Source: Calliopum simillimum
Lineage: Eukaryota; Arthropoda; Insecta; Diptera; Lauxaniidae
Assembly: GCA_951812925.1 (NCBI GenBank)
Contig: OX638369.1
Coordinates: forward strand, 61,270,228 to 61,334,227
Reading direction: 5' to 3'
DNA: 64,000 nt
Shown one piece after another: positions 10,389 to 18,209 of this stretch. Position 1 is the stretch's first letter. Each line of letters starts with the position of its first letter. The translations under genes were made by a program, and so were the position numbers. The notes beneath the pieces are model-generated. The model was given only the letters and a program-made list of their open reading frames with translations, was not told the origin of the DNA and did no database searches.

Positions 10389-10580
10389 TTATACTTCAAT
10401 TCCCAAATGTGTGAGTTTAGAAATAGTATTACTGAGGAACGTTTTTGGTAATTGCCCCCAATACATTTCCATGAGATAGTCATGGATATAGGTATCCACC
10501 AGATGTCGGAGTCTTGAACACTGTCGTGAGGGGATCCTGATACTGAATGAGAACAATATTACCCCATACAACCCATTCAT
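10389..10580 (-). CDS. Small ORF overlapping the PLE GIY-YIG frame by ATGA
   Basis: 63 codons. The ATG (10578-10580) overlaps the TGA of the upstream frame (10577-10579) as ATGA. That arrangement permits termination-reinitiation in some retrotransposons, but the overlap may be chance. The product (SIRIPSRQCSRLRHLVDTYI...) matches no family I know. It could equally be the former C-terminal extension of the PLE protein put out of frame. Confidence 0.3.
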   Translation of the reverse strand: MNGLYGVILFSFSIRIPSRQCSRLRHLVDTYIHDYLMEMYWGQLPKTFLSNTISKLTHLGIEV

Positions 10581-11094
10581 TTAACCTGTCTAAGCCCATC
10601 CAGATAGGCTGCGATGCTTGTTTGTGCTGCCCGTTTCAGATATCGGGGAATCACTACTAAATCGGCGGAATTGTCGCAGCTATAACCCAAGGTCTCAAGT
10701 AATATTTTGTACATATATTGTTGTACCCCAATGTCTAGATTTTCGGTAGGCAGATAGAAACTAAAGGAGAAGTTACAATGACCTACTAAAGATACATGAC
10801 GACCCAAAGGAGTTTTCTTATCGTCGATAGCAGAAGACAGCACCCGATCTTTAGTATCGGTGCCGACCATAATAAAGTATATGTGACAATCCTGGCACTC
10901 CACGATAAAAACTTGTTCTCGCAATTCCACAGTCTGGTGTTCTTGTAAGGGCTCCTTAAAAGTCATATGTAATAGCTCGTACAAGGGGGGACCCTTCTTA
11001 TGAGAAGGGAAACCGAAATGATATTTATTATACACCCTGACCATGAAACTAGAAAATTCCTCACAGATATACTGAATAGGTGCACTATATACAG
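10577..11094 (-). pseudogene. PLE C-terminal segment with degenerate GIY-YIG-like domain
   Basis: An open frame of about 172 codons on the same strand as the PLE reverse transcriptase and in the expected place for its C-terminal endonuclease. After a linker (APIQYICEEFSSFMVRV, KYHFGFPSHKK) comes VFIVECQDCHIYFIMVGTDT followed by KDRV, then GRHVSLVGHCNFSF. In endonuclease-bearing PLEs this position reads like V-Y-x-I-x-C-x-x-C-x-x-x-Y-I-G-x-T ... R ... H ... GH. The paired Cys, the Arg and the His/GH elements are kept, but the two tyrosines of the name motif read F and the YIG core reads FIM, so nuclease activity is doubtful. The reading frame starts inside the hAT-like insertion at its 5' edge; the true gene joins to 12513-12857. 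Confidence 0.7.
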
Positions 11095-12512
11095 TAGGGT
11101 GGGCCAAATTGTATGGACGAAATTTTATCGACCTCGGCTACCCCCCTATGTGAAAGCTCATTCAATTCTGTGAATATTTGCCCAAGGAATTATACCTCTG
11201 CGTTCAACTTTAGTTCGGCGCATTTTTGATCGAAAATTTTACCTTTTAGTAATTTTTTTTTTATTTTCATACTAAATTTTAAAAATTTTTATAGAGACAA
11301 AAATAATGTCATTATATGATTTGGCTGGGATTCTATCAGTAATCAATTAAATTAGGTTTTGTTTACACGAAAACTTTCCTTGATTGTGTGGAATTTATAC
11401 TGTATGTTTAAAAAAGTGATATGGGTCAAATAGCCGATTATTATGACCGACTTTCAAAATAAACGATTCATATTTTTGGATGAATTTTTTCAAACAAAAC
11501 TTTAACCTTGGCTGAAAAATCATTCAATTCTATGAATATTTGTCCAAGGAACCATACCTTTACGTTCAACTTTAGTTCGGCGCATTTTCGATCGAAAATT
11601 TTACCCTGCGTTTAATATTTATTTTTATGCTTAATTTTCAAAATTCTTATAGAGACAAAAGTAATATCATAATATGTTTTTGCTGGTATTCTTTCAGTAA
11701 TCAGTAAAATTAGGTTTTGGTTTTACGAAAAGTTTACTTGATAGCGTGGAATTGATTATATTTATTCCGAAAAATTATATCGGTCAAATAACCGATTTCA
11801 AAATAAACGAGTCATATTTTTACATGGATTTTTGGTATATTGTTCTGTAAAATTAAAAATATAATCAATTCCACGCTATCAAGTAAACTTTCCATAAAAA
11901 CAGAACCCAATTTTTTAATTGCTGACAGAATACCAGCCAAAACATATTATGATATTACTTTTGTCTCTATAGGAATTTTGAAAACCAAGCATAAAAATAA
12001 ATATTAAACGCAAGGCAAAATTTTCAATCGAAAATGCGCCGAACTAAAGTTGAACGTAGAGCTATGGTTCCTTGTGCAAATATTCATAGAATTGAATGAA
12101 CTTTCAGCCAAGGTTGAAGTTTTGTTTGAAAAAATTCATCCAAAAATATGAATCGTTTATTTTGAAAGTCGGTCATAATAATCGGCTATTTGACCCATAT
12201 CACATTTTCAAATATATAGCATCAATTCCACACCACCAAGTAAACTTTTTATGTAAACAAAACCTAATTTAATTGATAACTGACAGAATACCAGCCAAAT
12301 CATATAATGACATTAATTTTGTCTTTATAAAAATTTTTAAAATTTAGTATGAAAATAAAAAAAAAATTACTAAAAGGTAAAATTTTCGATCAAAAATGCG
12401 CCGAACTAAAGTTGAACGCAGAGGTATAATTCCTTGGGCAAATATTCACAGAATTGAATGAATTTTCACATAAGGGGGTAGCCGAGATCAGTTTTCAAAT
12501 CGGCCCACCCTA
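11095..12512. mobile_element. hAT-like foldback element inside the PLE gene
   Basis: 1418 bp bounded by TAGGGTGGGCC and its inverse, with an 8-bp target duplication ATATACAG at 11087-11094 and 12513-12520. The target fits the hAT preference nTnnnnAn when read on the minus strand (CTGTATAT). The interior is a palindrome centred near 11845, and each arm is itself a ~410-bp tandem duplication (the phrase CAACTTTAGTTCGGCGCATTT appears at about 11207 and 11569 and inverted at about 12045 and 12400). There is no transposase, so it needs help in trans. Omitting the insert and one target copy restores the PLE frame exactly. Confidence 0.88.
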
Positions 12513-12857
12513 ATATACAGGATAGCCGACTGTATTCCGTTTAACAACTGATTTACGTTTGATAGCCTTACTGGTAGTATAAACCATATCCTTAACCTGA
12601 ACGGGAGTTATTTTTTGGACGTATGAACGCAACAAGTCCATACGCATTCTCACATTAACAACGTTCTGCTCAACCAGCGTTCGATAGTTCTCAGGAGACA
12701 CACTAGATAGACTAGATACCTCTAGTAAGATAGTATCCACAAATAACTCATTCAACAACACCATAGGATAACTGTTTTCTCGGCAACGTTGATATACATC
12801 ATCCAAGTCATCAAATAGGAAAAGATTACTGGTTTTTCGGAGAACGTTGATGATATA
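12513..12857 (-). pseudogene. PLE reverse transcriptase thumb/connector segment
   Basis: Middle of the PLE coding sequence, trapped between two insertions. It reads YIINVLRKTSNLFLFDDLDD, then VYQRCRENSYPMVLLNELF, then a basic linker ending VVKRNTVGYPVY. The pattern (K..vI..L..R......, then L..N.YP..li) is that of the PLE/telomerase-like thumb. Its left end joins in frame to 13416-13598 once the MITE is left out, and its right end joins in frame to 10577-11086 once the hAT-like element is left out. The apparent ATG at 12887 belongs to the MITE, not to the gene. Confidence 0.75.
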
Positions 12858-13413
12858 CACGGAAAAAACTAAACCGTAAAAATTCATTGAAAATCCCAGT
12901 TATTTTTACTGATTTTTTCAGTAACTGTGAGCCCGTAAAGAAAAACCGTATTTTTTACTGACTACACACAGTAAATTTTTAAAAAAATACAAAAATAAAA
13001 AAAAAGTTATGTTGATTGGCGAACTTAAGACTTTTGTGTTTCTAGGCGACGCTCTAACCACTGAGCTACTGTAACACTTTCATTTCTATAGCTTATTATT
13101 TTATTTAAATAATATTTCAATAAAATTTTTTACAATTTCAACCAGTAATAACTGAAATGTTTTTTAAGCAAATATTGCAGGGCCCACTGGCATTTTTTCA
13201 TGCGATAAAATTTTACTTCTATATTCACTAGTTTTCACTGTTTGTATCTGTACTTTTTAAAGCTCAAGCCGTATATTTTACTCTCATGCCATTACTTTTT
13301 CATGAGAACTCAGTAAAATAATTGAATTACTGGAACAAACCGTAATTGTTGACGAGATTATTATCACTTTGTGCTATTTGAAAAACAATTTTTACGGATC
13401 ATTTTTTTGCGTG
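12858..13413. mobile_element. TA-flanked MITE inside the PLE thumb, carrying a tRNA-like segment
   Basis: 556 bp with imperfect ~27-bp inverted ends (CACGGAAAAAACTAAACCGT... / its inverse with CACGCAAAAAAATGATCCGT) between TA 12856-12857 and TA 13414-13415. TA duplication suggests the Tc1/mariner superfamily. Around 13025-13078 (minus strand) lies TAGCTCAGTGGTTAGAGCG, an intact tRNA A-box/D-arm, but the downstream B-box is degraded. Removing the element plus one TA restores the PLE codon order. Confidence 0.85.
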
Positions 13414-13415
13414 TA

Positions 13416-13598
13416 CCCCTTAACGGTCGCACGCGCTGATTCAGGCTTATAGCTATCGTAGTAGTGGGCCATCCAGCGGGAAGCACAAGGCTTAACAAAT
13501 GCACTAGTATTCAAAACAGTATCTCGTCGATAGATATATATATCAAGGAAGGATATATAGTTCATACCGTTTTTGAGCTCCTCATGTTCACACGTTAA
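13416..13598 (-). pseudogene. PLE RT exon: connector and thumb start (LTCEHEELKNG...SFLDI)
   Basis: The segment reads LTCEHEELKNGMNYISFLDI, then YIYRRDTVLNTSAFVKPCAS, then ...YYDSYKPESARATVKGY. This is the stretch that follows the YxDD motif in PLE reverse transcriptases (FT.E.E...LPFLD...R....L.TSVYRKP.......S.HP..). A splice acceptor (...ACACAG) immediately precedes it at 13599-13600. A preceding donor (TTGCAG|GTAAAT, near 13718) would close a ~120-bp intron. It ends at the MITE insertion. Confidence 0.8.
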
Positions 13599-13599
13599 C

Positions 13600-13883
13600 T
13601 GTGTTGCATGAGTATTTTGTTGGCAGGAAAATTTGTAGTGACGTATGATGGAGATGCACCTTAAAACGTATTTTCCATAACAAATAAAATAAAAACGAAA
13701 TGTTTTGATATTTACCTGCAAAAGTCTGATGGTCCGTAGGAGTGTATGGCATTTGTCCCAACGATGCAAGTCACTAATTTTGTAATCATTGATGTTGTCC
13801 GTATTTTCGATGGACCAGAAATGAGTTCGCCTGTGCATTTTTAAGTAATTTATAAAAATCTTTACATAGTAAATGTCAAACCA
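13600..13883 (-). CDS. Possible PLE exon plus short intron, copy 1 of a duplicated block
   Basis: On the minus strand an acceptor-like TGCACAG near 13839 opens RTHFWSIENTDNINDYKISD, then LHRWDKCHTLLRTIRLLQ, ending at GTAAAT (13718). It is in phase with LTCEHEE at 13598, giving ...LLRTIRLLQ-LTCEHEE. The position fits the region between YxDD and the thumb, but the palm frame at 17.2 kb has its own similar ending (FKDTFWRLTGLQLL), so the true exon order is unresolved. The whole ~280-bp block is repeated at 14742-15022. Confidence 0.45.
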
Positions 13884-14741
13884 ATTGGCAATTATATGTA
13901 TGAGCTAGAGACCTTGAAAGGGAAATCCTTAGGCGTGTTCCATGCTAAGGATATAAAACAGTAATAGTTGGAATTAGTCACAGAACCAAAGATGGGAGAG
14001 CGGCAATAAAACCCAAAGTGCAATATTCAAAATGTAACCTACATCATTACGAAACCGTGCAATATAGTTATAAAGAGTTGAAAAGTGCAATATTTACCTT
14101 CTCATAGACTAAGCTCGTGATCTGTTCGATGTAGGTAGATGTCAGCTATTTCCAATTGTCGTCCAATGTTCTGTGTTGTGCTGTTTTACACCGTAATAAT
14201 ACCTGAAAAAAAAGGTAAATGTAACCACAAAGTATGCTTGTATCTTGGTGAAAAATTTCGAAAACTTCCCAGCAAAATAGAGAATGTTTGATTTTTGACC
14301 AATTTGGCAGGTCTTAGCTGTGAAGCTGAATAAGTCATCATACTCCATTCGTCATCATACCAAAAACAAGAAAAAAGTCATCTGAAATAAAAAAGAAAAA
14401 AAAAAGAAACTGAAAAAAAAAAAGGAACATAGTACCTGGTACGAAATAAATTTGCTGCAGTATATATTGAAGGCTAAGATTATCCGTAGCTTATGTGATT
14501 GCCCGGCTAGCGTAGTCAGCGACATGAATCTCTTTATCTCAGGGTGTGGGCGGAAGCCTACGTGGGGCACCATCTAAGCTCGCGAGCGATTTTATCCTTA
14601 ATTTTAGTTAGATTTTAGGGTACAAGTCTTAAAACCAGAGTTTATGTTCAGGAACAAGGCATCCAACTGTTGAGAAAAATTTTAATCATGCACACTAAGA
14701 TGGTTGTAGATGAACATTGGTGCATCTTTACCACCAGAGTG
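13884..14741. other. Intronic or inserted sequence between the duplicated exon blocks
   Basis: No recognised protein. It contains A/G-rich runs near 14390-14430. It may be part of the duplication or an insertion into the PLE intron. Confidence 0.35.
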
Positions 14742-15022
14742 TTTTGTTGCATGAGTATTTTGTTGGCAGGAAAATTTGTAGTGACGTATGATGGAGATGC
14801 ACCTTAAAACGTATTTTCCATAACAAACAAAATAAAAACGAAATGTTTTAATATTTACCTGCAAAAGTCTGATGGTCCGTAGGAGTGTATGGCATTTGTC
14901 CCAACGATGCAAGTCACTAATTTTGTAATCATTGATGTTGTCCGTATTTTCGATGGACCAGAAATGAGTTCGCCTGTGCATTTTTAAGTAATTTATAAAA
15001 ATTTTTACATAGTAAATGTCAA
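14742..15022 (-). repeat. Copy 2 of the PLE exon/intron block
   Basis: Nearly identical to 13602-13883 (a handful of substitutions), carrying the same exon candidate and the same GTAAAT donor near 14858. At its left edge it breaks off at GTTGCATGAG, just short of the CAG acceptor that in copy 1 leads into the thumb; here it runs into unrelated sequence (ACCACCAGAGTGTTT). Copy 2 therefore lacks a thumb exon of its own. Confidence 0.85.
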
Positions 15023-17039
15023 ACAAAATTAAAAAATTTATTTCTTTACTTTGTTGTCACTTTGGTTGTCAGCCATAATTGTTTTAATAAATGTCAAGTA
15101 GGAACGAAGTGGAATCGGGTAGGGAAAAATATCATGGTTGTAGTTTAGCGACATGTATGTCACTGTTATTGCAGGGCTTCCGGTGGAGGCAGTGAGTACC
15201 ACTATTTTTTTTAGGACTGTGGGACAAAATGGTTCAAGTCCACAATCTAAAGTCGAGTGGGAAATTTGGGCTGGTGTTGGTGGCAAAATAAGTTAAATTA
15301 GGATTGTGGAAGTATTTGTCGAGTATGTGTTTTGCATGTGTTCGTGTGGTTAGGGTATTTGTCGATGTCATGTAGGGTAAACGGTTTTGTTTATAAGTAT
15401 TGGAGAAAAGGGGAAAATAGAAAGATAGGCTTAGTGGAAGATTTGGCGCAGAAGAAATTTTAAAAGTCAAAAGGTTACCGGCTGTTTAAGACGTTGTTAA
15501 AAGTTTGTCCCGCGTTATATTAAAAAAAAATAAGTTATAAAAATTTTAAAGTGATTTAAAAAAAAAAAAAGTGAAAGTTTTTTTTTTAAAAAGGAGTTAG
15601 TTGCAGCACAAATAAAGACAGGAAAGGAGTAGAGAAAGGATTTCAGGAGTTCACACAGGAAGAAGGTAAACGATATGAATTTTTGTGAGTGAAGGAAAAA
15701 ATACCGTGAATTTGAATTTTATTAGGAAGACGCAAAGTTCAGCGAATTTGACTTAGCGGAATTTTACGAAGTGAGATCTTAAGTGAAGTGATGTAAGTTT
15801 TTGGAATTTTGCTTAAAAGTTTTTGAGAAAGATTTTAAGTTGATATCGTTTTGACAGTGTGGCTGGCAGGAACGACGAAAATCTAAATGTTGGTGGACGA
15901 ACTTGTGCCGGCGGAAATACCTGTAACAGATAAGTCAGCCACAATCTTTTATTCGCTTAGGTTATTTTATTTGCAAAGAATCCTAAAATTCGAGGGTAAA
16001 TATTGTTTTCTGTGAAGATAACCGGTGTCGGGGTTCTGGAAAATTTGGTCTGAACCCGCCATTTTTGAGTATAAAGTCCAAAGACCGGTGCGCGTCGTCT
16101 GGACGCGCCATTTTGTGTTTCACGCACATAGAAGTTGTTGGCGTCTTCCGAAAGCGGCCATTTTGACAGAAAGTGTCGGGGTTATTGACCTAAAGTGGAA
16201 TTGGGTTTTTTTATAACTTCAATGTGAAACGAGTGAAAAGCGAACGATTTTCTCTGCTCGTAGATTTTCAACGAATGCTGCAGCGAATAGGGTGGGACTT
16301 AAGATTTTAGTGGGGATTATTTTATTTAAATTATTTTAAGTATTTTAAGTTTTTTTAATTTTTTGTTTTTCATCTATGCAGTTTTGTGAAAAGTTCCTAA
16401 AGCGAATCGCGTAAATTCTGTGGGTTTTTTTTTTGTTTGATATACCCGAGTCGTAAAAGAGCGCTCTATTAGGACGGAAATTTAGGGTTTTTAAATACCG
16501 GGGTTTTGATTTTGTCGTACAGTGAATTCGGTTTTCATTTCCTTTGGGGATTTTATATTCAATTAGAATATGTTTATTTTATTTATTTTATTTTTTATAT
16601 GTTTAAGTTCATAATTTTTATTTTTTATTTATTACAAAATTTGTTTTTTTTTGTAGTTTAAAATATTTTTGCCATTTTTACTATTATCTAAATTTAAATT
16701 TGATGGTGTCTTTCATGAGGCCGGTGGTCCAAATAGTAGATTCATTTATATGAAGGTGAAAAGAAACCTGAAACGAATAATAATTTTTCATTAATAAATG
16801 TTCATATGTGGATTTTAAAATGAATATGGATTAAGTGATTTTATAAGGGGTGGATTTCGTTTGATCCGAGGTTTATGGTAAAGTGGTGAATATGTGATGG
16901 TGGAATTGTGGGTATTGTTCGAGGTTACCTATGAGGACGATACAGGATGGGCGGGAGCGTAGAGAGGATCCATCAATCTCTCTCTTCCTCGTAGTATGGT
17001 GCAGTTGGTTTTTTCTTGGATACAGTTTTGAGAATGGTA
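15023..17039. other. Long presumed intron of the PLE gene
   Basis: Separates the palm and the thumb. No transposase or RT is recognised here. Small open frames exist (e.g. 15038-15286 minus) without family signatures. Three GCCATTTT words at 16058, 16107 and 16157 are spaced 49-50 bp. Base composition is less AT-rich between 15850 and 16300 than in the flanks. It might be a genuine long intron or an unrecognised insertion. Confidence 0.4.
16058..16165 (+). promoter_or_regulatory. Three evenly spaced GCCATTTT motifs
   Basis: GCCATTTT at 16058-16065 and GCCATTTTG at 16107-16115 and 16157-16165. GCCAT is the core of the Pho/YY1 zinc-finger site. The spacing of 49 and 50 bp may reflect an old ~50-bp tandem duplication or a real cluster of sites. 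Confidence 0.3.
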
Positions 17040-18191
17040 TTATGGTGGGTTTTTGCCTGTTGCGTTTTCGATAGTGATTTTGGTCTTTTGAGACAGTTTG
17101 ATTTTATTTGTTTTAAATTTCGCTTCGAAAGAAGTCAAATTTATTGTTAGTTCCTCGACCCATTGTGGCGGGTTAAGAAACACCCCTGAACCGCCTGCTA
17201 GCCGAGGTGTGCCACATTGGGTACGATCACGAAGGACACATAACAACTGTAGACCAGTTAATCTCCAAAATGTATCTTTGAAGGATTGAACGTTATCCCG
17301 ATGTATATATATAAAAAAATCGTCAATATATTTAAACCAATAAACAATCTGGTGAGAATTAAATAGCCGCCATTTATGTAAGGATAGATGATAGTCTAAA
17401 ATAATAGTCGCTAGAAGCCCTGAATCACAAGCTCCCTGTGGGAAACCACGCATCTGCCGATAGATCTTATTATCATATGTAAAATAATTCGTAACATTCA
17501 GAGAATAATTTACACAACTTAGTAGGAGTATACCGGGAATGCAACAATTCTGTGAATACCAAGACTCTGCGACTACCTGTTTCAGAACATGCATTATCTC
17601 ACCTTTGTTCATTGACGGATACATATCGTGAACATCAAACTTGACGAAGATATAATTGGCGGACAAAGGAATGGAGTGTAACTGACAAGCAACGTGAGCA
17701 ATGTTCGACACATTATGTTCAGATAGAGACTTCCCAATGGACTTTCGTAAACATTTAGCAATTATCTGCTGGATAGGATAGGTGAACCAATTAACGGTAC
17801 TACAAATCGGCCTACACGGCTTGTCAGGCTTGTGGTCTTTGACAGAACCATACATACAAGGTATATTAGCCAGGGCCACATCAAATGTGCGCAATTTGGT
17901 AATATATTTCCGAGACCACAAACGTTCCCCACAACGGTTATAACACTCCAATAACTCCCTACGTAAAACGTTAAAATGAGTTGTTAACGAGTTACGTATT
18001 TGACCGTATGTACCTTCAAAACAAGAATAAGAACCCTTAGCAATACAACCAGAAATCCACTGATACATTTTCTCTTTATACTCAGTTTTTAACATGAAAG
18101 TAGTACAATTACTTTTATCCGACTGCACCAGACATACTTCTGGATGTGAACGAAGAAAATCCTTGGTCCTCTCCAACATAATCAAAAACAT
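17040..18191 (-). CDS. Penelope-like reverse transcriptase, palm region
   Basis: 383 codons, first ATG at 18191. Motifs in order: SDKSN (residues 24-28, the DKG-like PLE N-terminal motif), YGSVKDHKP (114-122) and RPI (127-129) of the PLE fingers, KFDVHDMYPS (184-193, motif A aspartate), QMRGFPQG (246-253, motif B), KYIDDFF (287-293, catalytic YxDD motif C). This order and the YG..K.HKP signature are specific to PLEs, not LTR or ordinary LINE enzymes. The palm looks intact. After about residue 315 the frame probably enters intron sequence (possible donor TGT|GTCC near 17239), because the thumb motifs are at 13416-13598 and 12513-12857. PLE genes are known to retain introns. The frame is continuous with 18213-19793 except for one TAA. 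Confidence 0.9.
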   Translation of the reverse strand: MFLIMLERTKDFLRSHPEVCLVQSDKSNCTTFMLKTEYKEKMYQWISGCIAKGSYSCFEGTYGQIRNSLTTHFNVLRRELLECYNRCGERLWSRKYITKLRTFDVALANIPCMYGSVKDHKPDKPCRPICSTVNWFTYPIQQIIAKCLRKSIGKSLSEHNVSNIAHVACQLHSIPLSANYIFVKFDVHDMYPSMNKGEIMHVLKQVVAESWYSQNCCIPGILLLSCVNYSLNVTNYFTYDNKIYRQMRGFPQGACDSGLLATIILDYHLSLHKWRLFNSHQIVYWFKYIDDFFIYIHRDNVQSFKDTFWRLTGLQLLCVLRDRTQCGTPRLAGGSGVFLNPPQWVEELTINLTSFEAKFKTNKIKLSQKTKITIENATGKNPP

Positions 18192-18209
18192 TTGGGTGAT
18201 ACCGTTGTT

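Noticed and set aside
12510..12887. ATG at 12887 as the start of a separate 125-codon gene
   Set aside because: The first ~10 codons lie in a MITE; the rest is the middle of the PLE thumb.
13016..13080. Functional tRNA gene
   Set aside because: Only the D-arm/A-box is good; no clover-leaf or B-box, and it lies in a MITE.
17040..18191. Retroviral, LINE or group II type reverse transcriptase
   Set aside because: The YGSVKDHKP/RPI and SDKSN blocks fit Penelope-like enzymes, and a GIY-YIG-like tail follows.
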